From NCBI RefSeq assembly GCF_051045985.1, contig NZ_CP157350.1:1364001-1428000 (forward strand): 64,000 nucleotides of DNA. The letters are read 5' to 3'. The stretch comes from Scardovia wiggsiae. GTDB lineage: Bacteria; Actinomycetota; Actinomycetes; Actinomycetales; Bifidobacteriaceae. Made by a program: the position numbers and the translations under genes. Shown one piece after another: positions 43,994-53,263 of the stretch. The notes under the pieces were generated by a model. That model had not been told where the DNA came from. It was given only the letters and a program-made list of their open reading frames with translations, and searched no databases. Position 1 is the first letter of the stretch. The number at the start of each line of letters is the position of its first letter.

Positions 43994-46486
43994 CTAATTT
44001 TCGCGTGCCTTCAGCCGCGGATCCTCCGGAAGGGGGCCGGTCATCCATACACGCTCAAGATAATCTTCAATAGAGCGGTCTGAGCTGAAATACCCCGTAC
44101 GCGCCGTGTTAAGCAGCGCCATGCGGAACCACTTCTTTTCATCAGCGTACGTTTTCTCGATCTCGCTCTGGATATCCATATAGGCTCCGAAATCGGCAAG
44201 CGTCATGAAGTAATCTTTGCTCAGCCAGTCATTGACGAGGTTCTGATAAGTGCTGCGGTCGCCCTCAGAGAACGTGCCGTCAGCAACCATATCGATTGCA
44301 CGCTTAAGGCGGGGATCGTTCTCATAATACTGGCGGGACATGCCCTTATCATAGCCTTCAGCGTACAGGGCCTCAACCTCATCAACAGTCATGCCGAAAA
44401 GGAAGAAGTTCTCGTAGCCGACACGTTCACGGATCTCAACATTCGCACCATCAAGAGTACCAACAGTAAGGGCACCGTTAATGGCAAACTTCATATTGCC
44501 CGTCCCGGAAGCTTCCTTACCGGCCTGGGATATCTGCTCGTCGAGCTCAGTCGCAGGGATCAGGTTCTGGGAAAGCTCAATGTTGTAGTTCCACGGGAAA
44601 AGCACATTCAGCTTGCCCTGGATATCGGGGTCATTATTGATAACACGGGAAACATTGTTGATAAGCTGGATCGTTTCCTTAGCCATGGCATAGCCGGGCG
44701 CAGCTTTTGCCCCGAAAATGACAGTACGCGGAGTGAAAGTATCCACATCCGTCTCTCCTGACTTCAGCGAAGCATAACGGGCGATAACAGCAAGGATCTT
44801 GAGCGACTGGCGCTTATACTCATGCAACCGCTTGATCATGGAATCGAACATGGTGTCTGGATTGACATCAAAACCATAATGCTCTTTTGCGAACCCGGCG
44901 AAATCGCGCTTGTTGGCACGCTTTACCTCAGCGAACCTATGCACGAACTCCCCATCATCCGCCAGCGGTACAAGGCCTTCAAGCTTTGACAGGTCAGAGA
45001 TCCATGTATCTGTGCCCAGCCCCTCGGTGATCAGGTCAGACATACGCGGATTGGCAAGGCGCACAAAGCGCCGGGGGGTAACACCATTAGTAACATTTGT
45101 GAACTTGTTCGGGAACAGGTCACTGAAATCACGAAGCGTCACATCTTTCAAAAGCTGGGAATGCAGCTCAGCAACGCCGTTAACATGTGTGCCGCCGGCA
45201 GTCGCCAGATAAGCCATACGGACCTGCGGATCATCGCCGGAAGTCACGATCCTCATGCGGTCGATCTTCGCGCTGTCATCAGTCAGCGTCTGCAAAAGCG
45301 ACACGAAACGCTCGTTGATCTGCTCAATGATCTCCATATGGCGCGGGAGCAGCTCCCTGATCAGGCGCGCAGGCCAGATCTCAAGCGCCTCAGGAAGAAG
45401 CGTGTGGCATGTGTAGTTGAAAGTGCGCGTAGTAATATCCCACGCAGTATCCCAGTCATAGCCATATTCATCAATAAGGATGCGCATAAGCTCAGGGATC
45501 CCAATCACAGGATGGGTATCGTTGAGCTGGAATGTGATCTTATTCGGGAAGGTAGCCATATCCGGCCTATCCTGCCCCGGATAGAAAGTACGGATAGCGT
45601 CGTGCAGTGAAGCGGCAACGAAGAAATACTGCTGCTGCAGGCGCAGGGACTTGCCCTGAGGGGTTGAATCTTCAGGATACAGGATCTTGGTTATATCCTC
45701 AGCCTTCACCTGGTTTTCTACAGCCTGATAATATTCGCCGCGGTTGAATGCGCGCAGGTCAATCTCATGGTAGGCCTTTGCAGTCCATAAACGCAAAGTA
45801 TTGACGCGGCCCGATTCATAACCAGGTACAAGATAATCTACAGGGATTGCGCGGACAGACCAGTCAGGATTCCACACACGCCTGCCGTTGTTATCCTCTA
45901 CATGCCCGCCAAAATTAACGCGGACATCACGGTTATAGTCAGTATGGCCCCACGGGTTCTCGTTAGCAAGCCAGTAATCGGCGCGTTCGTACTGGCGGCC
46001 CTTATCATCGAATTCCTGGCGGAAAATACCGTACTGATACTGGATGCCGTACCCAAATGCGGGGACACCGATAGATGCCAGAGAATCAATAAAGCATGCT
46101 GCAAGGCGGCCAAGGCCCCCATTACCCAGACCCGGCTCAGGTTCAGCAGTGATCACATCGTGCGGGTCAAAACCCAGCTCAGCAACTGCTTTGTTAAACT
46201 GCTCTGTAAGGCCTGCATTGAGCAGAGCATTGCGAAGCTGACGCCCCATCAGGAATTCAGCACTCAAATAGCCCACGGCTTTGGTATTCCCACTGACCAT
46301 ATCTTCGCGGGTCTTTGCCCATGCATCCAACAGATGGTTGCGGACTGCGGCAGCTGCTGCTACATACACATCCTCAACTTTAGCCTCAGCTGGTTTAACT
46401 CCCTGCCCTTTAAGAAGATAGCCACGGATTTCATCCGCGAAAGCCTCAGCTGAGATCTGCTCACGAGGCGCAGTAATCTGTGTCAT
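43994..46486 (-). CDS. glgP: Glycogen/maltodextrin phosphorylase
   Basis: 830 residues. Releases glucose-1-phosphate from alpha-1,4-glucans with PLP. GYLSAEFLMGR, EPEPGLGNGGLGRLAACF, GTHVNGVAELHS and the PLP-lysine region EASGTGNMKFAINGALTVGT are all intact. The start at 46486 (MTQITAPREQ) is chosen because GAAGGA precedes it and the longer frame adds a Cys-rich, unlikely N-terminus. Standard family length. Confidence 0.95.
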   Translation of the reverse strand: MTQITAPREQISAEAFADEIRGYLLKGQGVKPAEAKVEDVYVAAAAAVRNHLLDAWAKTREDMVSGNTKAVGYLSAEFLMGRQLRNALLNAGLTEQFNKAVAELGFDPHDVITAEPEPGLGNGGLGRLAACFIDSLASIGVPAFGYGIQYQYGIFRQEFDDKGRQYERADYWLANENPWGHTDYNRDVRVNFGGHVEDNNGRRVWNPDWSVRAIPVDYLVPGYESGRVNTLRLWTAKAYHEIDLRAFNRGEYYQAVENQVKAEDITKILYPEDSTPQGKSLRLQQQYFFVAASLHDAIRTFYPGQDRPDMATFPNKITFQLNDTHPVIGIPELMRILIDEYGYDWDTAWDITTRTFNYTCHTLLPEALEIWPARLIRELLPRHMEIIEQINERFVSLLQTLTDDSAKIDRMRIVTSGDDPQVRMAYLATAGGTHVNGVAELHSQLLKDVTLRDFSDLFPNKFTNVTNGVTPRRFVRLANPRMSDLITEGLGTDTWISDLSKLEGLVPLADDGEFVHRFAEVKRANKRDFAGFAKEHYGFDVNPDTMFDSMIKRLHEYKRQSLKILAVIARYASLKSGETDVDTFTPRTVIFGAKAAPGYAMAKETIQLINNVSRVINNDPDIQGKLNVLFPWNYNIELSQNLIPATELDEQISQAGKEASGTGNMKFAINGALTVGTLDGANVEIRERVGYENFFLFGMTVDEVEALYAEGYDKGMSRQYYENDPRLKRAIDMVADGTFSEGDRSTYQNLVNDWLSKDYFMTLADFGAYMDIQSEIEKTYADEKKWFRMALLNTARTGYFSSDRSIEDYLERVWMTGPLPEDPRLKAREN

Positions 46487-46769
46487 AACAATAATCCTTC
46501 TGTTGTTAACACATTTATATGCCTTGCCGCACACTTCGCTCCGCATAATGCCCCTGCCCTGCGGCCGGCACTGTACTGCGCAAAGCATGCAGCTTCGACA
46601 GCGATAGAAACCAGTCATTTCCATCTGCCGATTTCTACTGCTAGCGGACCAGGCATACAGTGCATACGCCCAGCCCAGCTTCTCATTATATTTCTTTTTT
46701 TGTTATTTTGCACGTTCTAACGCATGCAATACACGAATATTACACTATGCACAGGAATGAGGCGGGACG

Positions 46770-47201
46770 GTGTGGCACAATCGTAATATGGCTGTGATCA
46801 AAGACTCTGATATCCTTGCGGGCGAACATGCCCTCCGCACATGGAGAAATGAAGCTTCCCGGCAGGCAGGACAATCCGCTGCCGCCATAGGGATAGCCCC
46901 GCAGCTGCCGCGGAAAGATTACGCGATGGCTGTAAGATACTCGCTGTTCCTTATGGAAAAGCTGGCACCGGGCCCCGGTGTGGAGCTGCGTATAGCTCCT
47001 TACGCTGCAGTCAAAATACTCGAAGGTCCTAAAAGCGATCCGCATAACCTCATACCTCCTGATGTTATTGAACTTGAGCCCGCAGTCTGGCTGCGCATGG
47101 CCTGCGGGTTCACAACATGGCAGGAGGAGAAAGACGCCGGACATATCAGTGCAGTAGGGGTACGCGATGATTTATCGCGGTTCCTCCCCCTGCCGCTGTA
47201 A
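46770..47201 (+). CDS. SCP2-like sterol-carrier family protein
   Basis: 143 residues. Ends with EPAVWLRMACGFTTWQEEKDAGHISAVGVRDDLSRFLPL, where the small beta/alpha domain matches actinobacterial SCP2-like (sterol carrier family) proteins of unknown ligand. The GTG at 46770 is preceded by GAGGCGGGACG; an ATG at 46788 is an equal alternative. It is divergent from glgP across 283 bases. Confidence 0.75.
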   Translation: MWHNRNMAVIKDSDILAGEHALRTWRNEASRQAGQSAAAIGIAPQLPRKDYAMAVRYSLFLMEKLAPGPGVELRIAPYAAVKILEGPKSDPHNLIPPDVIELEPAVWLRMACGFTTWQEEKDAGHISAVGVRDDLSRFLPLPL

Positions 47202-47251
47202 GCGCTTCTTGATGATACGCCAGCATCAGGTCTAACGCCAGAGCTGTACCC

Positions 47252-48367
47252 TCAATCCAGGTATTTCTCAACACGTCTGACGAACTCGCCTCCATTAGTG
47301 TCATAATTCGGATATGCAAGGGCCAGAGGATTGAGCTCCTCCGTAGAAACCAGAACAACGTTATCCCATTGAGCTTCTTCATTCTGAGCATTTTGATATA
47401 TCGCTGCACGATCTCCCGGAGGATTTTGGATTCCACTTTCCAAAGACTCGTATTGCGACAAGGCTTCCGTCAAATCCCCAAAAGGCGCTACTTCCACCAG
47501 CTGGTTTTGTCTTGATAATTTAAGGAGATAAATATCATCCGCTGCGTCGGCTTTATGGCTTTTTTGTATGACAAGAGCAGCATCCTGTGCCTGCTTCAGA
47601 TCATTAAGCACCCGAGAACAACAGCTGACATTCCGCAACCGTTTGACCAGCCTATCCTGAGACCGGTCCATGCCGCTTATAACAGGGGAATGCTCCTCAA
47701 TCGCAAATAAGCATGATACAATTTTGAAAAATTCTAAGACTTCCTTATCGTCTGAGGTAGCCCTGCTTATGCTATTTGGGTTTTTATAATCTTTCCCATA
47801 AATTTCGCTAATTGCTTCAAGAGCAGTAGCCCAATAATGCTGAAGTTTCGTCCGTATCTGGAGCTCAACCCTGTACTGCTGTTTTTGCCCCTCAACCTGC
47901 TGTTTTACCAGCAAATGGCATGATCTGTAACCGCTTTCGCGAGGTTTTTCAATATAATCCTTTATCCCGCCGGAACTTTTTAACGTCATTTTCTCGCACA
48001 GGGCCGGGACTAGTATTTTTAGCTGATCTATGTTTTCAACAATCACACGGCATCCGCCGATATCATCAAGTCCGCCTAATTCATACTTAGACTTTGCACG
48101 CTTTAGTTTATCAATAATTGATCTCAAGCGTTTAAGACGGTAGGTAACAACAGCTCCCTGATAACTCCAGGTGTAAGCAATAAGCTGCCTGAAACAGTCC
48201 TGAGTCGGTGGCACATGCTGCTTTCGCCATCTATATACTATGTTTATGGCCTGCCTGAATTCTAAAGACTCCGGTGCAATATTTGATCGCAGGATATCAT
48301 TGACGCTGTTTGCCTGACGGCGGGAAATCAGCGATTTTACATTTTCCTGTGTTAAATTATTGCGCAT
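47252..48367 (-). CDS. RelA/SpoT-domain protein, possible ToxSAS-type toxin
   Basis: 371 residues, no HD hydrolase domain and no membrane segment. The synthetase domain (about 60-215) keeps the expected residues: KYELGGLDDIGGCRVIV, KDYIEKPRESGYRSCHLLV and VELQIRTKLQHYWA. The remaining 155 residues are helical and unrecognised. It could make (p)ppGpp or, as in ToxSAS toxins, transfer pyrophosphate to tRNA. It stands head-to-head with a Panacea-domain gene, 41 bases away, which suggests a toxin-antitoxin pair. The start at 48367 is the first ATG giving the conserved fold; the Shine-Dalgarno is weak. Confidence 0.82.
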   Translation of the reverse strand: MRNNLTQENVKSLISRRQANSVNDILRSNIAPESLEFRQAINIVYRWRKQHVPPTQDCFRQLIAYTWSYQGAVVTYRLKRLRSIIDKLKRAKSKYELGGLDDIGGCRVIVENIDQLKILVPALCEKMTLKSSGGIKDYIEKPRESGYRSCHLLVKQQVEGQKQQYRVELQIRTKLQHYWATALEAISEIYGKDYKNPNSISRATSDDKEVLEFFKIVSCLFAIEEHSPVISGMDRSQDRLVKRLRNVSCCSRVLNDLKQAQDAALVIQKSHKADAADDIYLLKLSRQNQLVEVAPFGDLTEALSQYESLESGIQNPPGDRAAIYQNAQNEEAQWDNVVLVSTEELNPLALAYPNYDTNGGEFVRRVEKYLD

Positions 48368-48408
48368 AGAATATAGTATACTAGGTAAGCAATCAACAAG
48401 GAGGCACC
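48368..48408. promoter_or_regulatory. Shared 41-base divergent promoter with palindrome
   Basis: Contains the perfect palindrome TAGTATACTA (48374-48383), within which -10-like TATAGT/ACTATA elements point both ways, and an AAGGAGG site for the plus-strand gene. Binding of one protein here would control both genes. Confidence 0.6.
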
Positions 48409-48855
48409 GTGACAAATATATTTGATGTCGCCTCGTATATACTTCATCGGTATGGCAGCATGACAACGATGAAACTGCAGAAACTTGTTTTTTACACTCA
48501 GTCCGAATATATGAGGCGCTTTAAGAGACCTCTTTTCGCTGAAGATTTTTATGCATGGCGTAATGGCCCTGTATCGCCTGACCTTTTCGATAAACACAGG
48601 AGCCTTTTCCTGATACGGGAAAATGCACTGGATGCTTTTTCGCATAACAGGCTTTCTCAAGATGAGCAGGAAACCACTGATGCGGTTTGTGGCAGCCTTA
48701 AGGAGCTGTCCGGCAGCGAACTCAGTGAACGTACACACTGCGAAGCCCCGTGGAAGAGAGCCCGAAAAGGATTAAGGCCCGAGGATCCTGGAATGTGCCT
48801 GATAAGCAAACAGTCAATGCTTGACTACTATTCGAACCACAGCATTATTAACTAG
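48409..48855 (+). CDS. Panacea (DUF4065/SocA-like) domain protein, likely antitoxin
   Basis: 148 residues; GTG start after AAGGAGG. It has the DUF4065 signature: FDVASYILHRYGSMTTMKLQKLVFYTQ, then FAEDFYAWRNGPVSPDLFDKHR, and LSERTHCEAPWKRARKG towards the end. Panacea proteins neutralise many toxins, including RelA/SpoT-type ToxSAS. Known PanAT pairs are usually bicistronic; here the two genes diverge. A downstream terminator belongs to the opposite-strand small RNA. Confidence 0.88.
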   Translation: MTNIFDVASYILHRYGSMTTMKLQKLVFYTQSEYMRRFKRPLFAEDFYAWRNGPVSPDLFDKHRSLFLIRENALDAFSHNRLSQDEQETTDAVCGSLKELSGSELSERTHCEAPWKRARKGLRPEDPGMCLISKQSMLDYYSNHSIIN

Positions 48856-49087
48856 CATAATAGCCCGCATATCTGTTCTGTGTATCTGCTGCATCCTGCA
48901 TTTGTACTGTATTTTAAGGCCGTTAAAACCTCTGGCACTACCCAAACCAGCTTCCGGATCTGCCGTAACGAATAACACCCAACGCTGGATCAGCGCCCGA
49001 TACACCCGCTGTCCCATTCTGCCCAATACACAGCTTCCTGACAACTGCGGTGCCGTAAAAGGCAAACTTAAAAAACTCAGCGGAAAT

Positions 49088-49179
49088 AAAAAGACCTCCC
49101 ATGCAAAACATGGGAGGTTGAGAGAGAAGAGAGAAGAAGGGTTCAGTTATCAGGTTTAACCTGGTCGGCAATGCCGACA
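49088..49179 (-). ncRNA. Small RNA copy 1 (CU-rich linker family)
   Basis: About 92 bases. From the predicted start: hairpin GTCGGC/GCCGAC (49164-49178), small hairpin CAGG/CCTG (49151-49163), an unpaired segment TAACTGAACCC then TTCTTCTCTCTTCTCTCTC (about 49119-49149), and a terminator stem of ten pairs (49094-49118) with UCUUUUU. It has its own promoter and lies 98 bases after cysE on the same strand. A second locus at 54200-54291 has the same order of elements and a nearly identical linker. The linker would pair with purine-rich Shine-Dalgarno regions. No open reading frame. Confidence 0.72.
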
Positions 49180-49185
49180 TAAGTA

Positions 49186-49213
49186 ACTATACAATACCCA
49201 TGAGATTTTTCAA
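49186..49213 (-). promoter_or_regulatory. Promoter of small RNA copy 1
   Basis: On the minus strand TTGAAA (49213-49208), 16 bases, TATAGT (49191-49186). The predicted start falls at about 49179, exactly at the first hairpin. Confidence 0.65.
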
Positions 49214-49277
49214 CCTCGCAATTTCTCGGCGTGTCGCCTATATGCGCCTATATGCGTCAAAATACCTCCTTATGCCT

Positions 49278-50114
49278 TTAACGAGAACGATTTTGCGGCG
49301 TATAAAATACCTTCTGCCCAGAGCCAACAGACTGCGTGAGCCATACATTCGCCCCGATCACGCAGCCATCACCTATCACTGTATCCCCGCCAAGTATGGT
49401 AGCGTTAGCATAAATAGTGACCCTGTCTCCAATATCCGGATGCCGCTTGCCTCCTTTGACCGGATTCCCGCTGCTGTCCTTATCAAAAGAGCGTGCGCCT
49501 ATCGTAACGCCCTGGTACAGCTTTACATGGGATCCTATGCGCGCGGTCTCACCTATCACCACACCGGTACCGTGGTCTATGCAGAAGTACCGGCCGATTG
49601 AAGCCCCCGGATTGATGTCGATCCCTGTTTTCTCATGTGCGAACTCAGCCATGATCCTTGGTATATAAGGGATGCCCAGGCTATAGAGTACGTGCGCGAT
49701 CCGATAGATGAATGCAGCGTAGAATCCCGGATAGCATACGACGACTTCAGGCAGGGAGGGCGCAGCAGGATCCCCGTTATAGATCGCCCGGATATCGGTC
49801 ATCGCATCTGACTTTATCTGTGCGAGGCAGCCGAGGAAGCTGTCGCGGAGGCTTGCGCACTGGGAACAGTCAAGGGAATGCATCTGAAGCGCACGGTAGA
49901 TCTGGGCCTCCATCTGCTCCGAAAGAGCCTCCAGCGCCTGGCTCTGGTCCAGCCCCTTATAGTGGTAGAACTGCGGCAGGAGTATAGCCTGCGTAAGCTT
50001 TATCAGCGCAACAGTTTTCTTCCTGTCCGGGATCGCAATCGGCGTTCCCAGCTCCGAAGTATCTACATTATTAACTGCCTGACGTATGCGGTCAAGGTCT
50101 GCATTATTGGACAT
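49278..50114 (-). CDS. cysE: Serine O-acetyltransferase
   Basis: 278 residues. N-terminal helical domain (to about 150), then a left-handed beta helix of hexapeptide repeats with GIDINPGASIGRYFCIDHGTG (acetyl-CoA and serine site), VIGETARIG and GDRVTIYANATILGG. It makes O-acetylserine for cysteine synthesis by the product of the upstream gene. The start at 50114 has AAGGG before it; the longer frame adds an implausible N-terminus. Slightly longer than average, with the epsC-like helical extension. Confidence 0.94.
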   Translation of the reverse strand: MSNNADLDRIRQAVNNVDTSELGTPIAIPDRKKTVALIKLTQAILLPQFYHYKGLDQSQALEALSEQMEAQIYRALQMHSLDCSQCASLRDSFLGCLAQIKSDAMTDIRAIYNGDPAAPSLPEVVVCYPGFYAAFIYRIAHVLYSLGIPYIPRIMAEFAHEKTGIDINPGASIGRYFCIDHGTGVVIGETARIGSHVKLYQGVTIGARSFDKDSSGNPVKGGKRHPDIGDRVTIYANATILGGDTVIGDGCVIGANVWLTQSVGSGQKVFYTPQNRSR

Positions 50115-50226
50115 AGTACCCTTATACCAATCTGCATAGAGAAACCGGCAGATACCCTTTTTTACGAAAAAGTGCCCGCCGGATGTACTAAATAAAGTAG
50201 TAAATAAATGCCTGCCCAATATGCAC

Positions 50227-50264
50227 AAGCCTGTCCGTATCGCAAAAGTAACACAGACAGGCTT
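50227..50264. repeat. Inverted repeat between cysK and cysE
   Basis: AAGCCTGTC and GACAGGCTT (nine pairs, 20-base loop) lie 81 bases after the cysK stop. No T tract on the minus strand. Could reduce read-through into cysE or stabilise an mRNA end. Confidence 0.5.
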
Positions 50265-50345
50265 TATACTGTACGCGGGAAAACAGGTACGTTGCCGTTC
50301 CGCCGCATTTGCCTTACAGCACTTATTCCATTATTTTGTTTTCCA

Positions 50346-51302
50346 TCATTCTGCAGCAAACAATGGCGTAGACAGGTACCGGTCGCCGGAATCCGGAAGG
50401 ATCACAACAATATTCTTACCCGCATTCTCTTCGCGCTGGGCGATCTGGAGGGCGGCAGAAACAGCGGCACCCGAAGAAATACCGGCCAGGATACCTTCCT
50501 TCCGGGCAACAGCGGCACCGGTAGCGAAAGCATCTTCATTGGTTATGCGGATGATCTCATCATAAACTGCGGTGTCCAGGACGCCTGGGACAAATCCTGT
50601 ACCGATCCCCTGGATCTTATGCGGCCCAGGCTTATCCCCAGAAAGCACTGCAGAAGAGTTAGGCTCCACAGCTATCACTTTCACATGGGGATCCTGTTCC
50701 TTAAGATAGCGTCCTGCTCCCGTAATCGTCCCGCCAGTGCCGACGCCCGAAACAAGCACATCAACATCACCGTCAGTATCACGCCAAATCTCCGGACCCG
50801 TCGTCTCATAATGGGCCTGCGCATTCGCAGCATTCGAGAACTGGTCAGGCATAAAGGAATCTTCAATCTCCGCAAGGAGTTCCCCGGCTTTTTCTATAGA
50901 ACCGGAAATACCTTTTGCCCCATCAGTGAGCACGATCTCAGCACCGTATGCTTTCATCAGGCGGCGCCGTTCCACCGACATAGTGTCAGGCATAACAAGG
51001 ATGACCTTGTATCCTTTGGCGCTCCCTATTGCCGAAAGGGCAATACCGGTATTGCCCGATGTTGGCTCAATGATAGTCGAACCGGTTTTGAGCTTCCCCT
51101 CACGTTCGGCAGCTTCAATCATATAAAGGGCAGCACGGTCTTTTATGGAACCGGTCAGGTTGAAAGATTCAACTTTGCCGTAAACCTTAGCCTTAAGATC
51201 CAGGTCAGATTCAAAATGGGTGAATTCGAGAAGCGGGGTATTCCCAATAAGCTGGATATTCGATGTTTTTACAGGTGTGTCATGCGCATCCGGGGCGGCC
51301 AT
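50346..51302 (-). CDS. cysK: Cysteine synthase (O-acetylserine sulfhydrylase)
   Basis: 318 residues. PLP enzyme: IGNTPLLEF, PLP Lys in TGSIKDRAAL (near 54), EPTSGNTGIALS, PLP phosphate loop VGTGGTITG, and GISSGAA. Converts O-acetylserine and sulfide to cysteine. The usual NPGGSVKDR is NLTGSIKDR here, a common variant. GGAGGAATT precedes the ATG. cysE follows 230 bases downstream on the same strand. Confidence 0.95.
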   Translation of the reverse strand: MAAPDAHDTPVKTSNIQLIGNTPLLEFTHFESDLDLKAKVYGKVESFNLTGSIKDRAALYMIEAAEREGKLKTGSTIIEPTSGNTGIALSAIGSAKGYKVILVMPDTMSVERRRLMKAYGAEIVLTDGAKGISGSIEKAGELLAEIEDSFMPDQFSNAANAQAHYETTGPEIWRDTDGDVDVLVSGVGTGGTITGAGRYLKEQDPHVKVIAVEPNSSAVLSGDKPGPHKIQGIGTGFVPGVLDTAVYDEIIRITNEDAFATGAAVARKEGILAGISSGAAVSAALQIAQREENAGKNIVVILPDSGDRYLSTPLFAAE

Positions 51303-51534
51303 AATTCCTCCAATTATTTAACATGTGCATAGGCTTTCTGTTATGGATAACCGACGGTATCCCGTCTTAACGGACAACGAAATACCGGCGCAGCACATGC
51401 CCGGCTATCTCTATGAGCATAATGCAATTTTCAGGCGGACATGGGTTTCTAACCCTTTCGGTAAAATTAATGTTCCGTAGCCTACAAGTAAGCTGTCCAG
51501 GGGATAGCACGATTTAAGGGACAGAGGTACGACC

Positions 51535-52488
51535 ATGATCATTGGTGGAAGCAAGCATGCTGTCGCAGAAAATATTCGCCACGCAATCGAAAACAATACC
51601 CCTTATAAACCCGTAGAAACCGAAGATCCGACAGCTACCCGTCAGGAAAAACTTGATCTGTCAGTCAGACAGCTTCATTCCATGCGTACTTTCAGGTTCA
51701 GGGTCAATAACTGCCTCGCCCGGGCCTCGATGCGGGTAGCAGAACGCATTATCAACTCCTCTGCAGAATACGACGGGCTGGAAAAGTTGTCTGAGCTTGC
51801 CGCCAGACATGAAGGCGTACTTGTAACAGCCAACCACTTCAATCCTCTTGAGAATCTGGCGATCCGCGAGGCAATGCGCCGCGCCGGATGGAAACGCACT
51901 TTTGTAGTCAGCCAGGCCCTGAACCTGAGGATGACGGGCTGGGTCGGGTTTATCCTCAAATACTTTGATACTATCCCCATCGCCAAAGACCATGACTATC
52001 TGTCGAACCTTTTCCCGGAAGCACTGATGCGCGTCTTCCGCGGCGGAGGGGCTGTCCTCATCTATCCTGAAGAGCAGATGTGGTTCAACTACCGCAGGCC
52101 GCGTCCGGGACGTCACGGGGTATACGACTATGCGGCGCAGCTGAATATCCCTATCGTGTCGCTTTTCACAGAGATCATCGATACAGGGAAACCGGAGCCT
52201 TCTGACCCTGAATTCAACAAGAACCGCTATGTAGTGCATGTCCTTGATACTTTGTACCCGGATCCCAGCCTGCCGGCTGATGAAAGGAGCAAAGCCCTGC
52301 GCCAGGCCGACGATGCCCAAAGGAAGGCAGCATACGAACGTATTTACGGCAAACCCGCTGATGCCCCCTTTGATGTCTCCGATATTGCCGGATGGCACCC
52401 CGAGAATGCGCGGCAGAAGGAGGATGCATCCAGCCCTCAGGAACCGCAGCCACGACAGCCGCAATCCCCATCGCAAACCGAGGGATAG
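51535..52488 (+). CDS. Lysophospholipid acyltransferase-like protein 1
   Basis: 317 residues. PlsC-type fold with NHFNPLE in place of the usual HxxxxD (His kept, Glu for Asp), FDTIPIAKDHDYL, and the EG-type block GGGAVLIYPEEQMWFNYRRPR. No membrane helix. Pro/Gln-rich tail from about 285. It should acylate a glycerol-3-phosphate-type or glycolipid acceptor. First of three genes; the next starts one base after its stop. Confidence 0.85.
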   Translation: MIIGGSKHAVAENIRHAIENNTPYKPVETEDPTATRQEKLDLSVRQLHSMRTFRFRVNNCLARASMRVAERIINSSAEYDGLEKLSELAARHEGVLVTANHFNPLENLAIREAMRRAGWKRTFVVSQALNLRMTGWVGFILKYFDTIPIAKDHDYLSNLFPEALMRVFRGGGAVLIYPEEQMWFNYRRPRPGRHGVYDYAAQLNIPIVSLFTEIIDTGKPEPSDPEFNKNRYVVHVLDTLYPDPSLPADERSKALRQADDAQRKAAYERIYGKPADAPFDVSDIAGWHPENARQKEDASSPQEPQPRQPQSPSQTEG

Positions 52489-52489
52489 A

Positions 52490-53263
52490 ATGCCCCGTAA
52501 AAAATACCTTTATACAAGCATTACCGACGATATGGTCGAGACCGCCAACCAGCAGTATAAGATCAAAGATTCCCATGTATGGCACAGGGAAGGCGGGAAG
52601 TTCCGCTTCATGTACCAGTGTGCCTACTCGATTTTTTTTGCCGTGTCATGGTTTTACACGTACATCTGGCTGGGTGTCCGGTTCGTCAATAAAGAAGCAT
52701 TAAGCCCCTGGGCCGGAAAATCCCTTTTTATATACGGCAACCATACCCTCCCTTTCGGTGATGTAGCGCTGACTATCACGCTGAATTATCCGAACAAAGT
52801 ATCCGCTATGATGAGCCCCGCTAATTTCGGCATCCCCGTAATCGGCAAGGTACTTGAATGGGCCAATATGCTCCCCGTCCCGACAACTCAAGACCAGCAC
52901 GAAGATTTCCACAAGGGTATGGACAGCCTGATTGACGAGGGGACTGCCATTGCGATCTACCCTGAGGCCCATGTCTGGCCTTTCTACACGCATATCAGGC
53001 CTTTTTCCGCCAAATCCTTTGCATACCCGGTCAGGTATGGGGTACCGGTTTTCTGCTCGACAGTAACATATCAACGCAGGCGGTTTTTCAGGCGTCCGAA
53101 GGTTACTGTCTATATTGACGGCCCTTTCTTCCCTGAAATGGACGGAGAGAAGGATGCCAAGTCGGAAAAGCTCAGGGACCAGATATATGCTGCGATGGTT
53201 GACAGGAGCAGTGAGTCAACTTACGAGTATGCCGCTTACAGAAAGGTGCATCCTGCATCATGA
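52490..53263 (+). CDS. Lysophospholipid acyltransferase-like protein 2
   Basis: 257 residues. A membrane-associated segment (FRFMYQCAYSIFFAVSWFYTY) followed by GNHTLPFGDVALT (HxxxxxD form), KVSAMMSPANFG, and AIAIYPEAHVWPFYTHIRPF. Close in layout to the preceding gene, so probably an old duplication. The start at 52490 is fixed by the junction with the upstream stop. Overlaps the GT8 gene by four bases. Confidence 0.85.
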   Translation: MPRKKYLYTSITDDMVETANQQYKIKDSHVWHREGGKFRFMYQCAYSIFFAVSWFYTYIWLGVRFVNKEALSPWAGKSLFIYGNHTLPFGDVALTITLNYPNKVSAMMSPANFGIPVIGKVLEWANMLPVPTTQDQHEDFHKGMDSLIDEGTAIAIYPEAHVWPFYTHIRPFSAKSFAYPVRYGVPVFCSTVTYQRRRFFRRPKVTVYIDGPFFPEMDGEKDAKSEKLRDQIYAAMVDRSSESTYEYAAYRKVHPAS

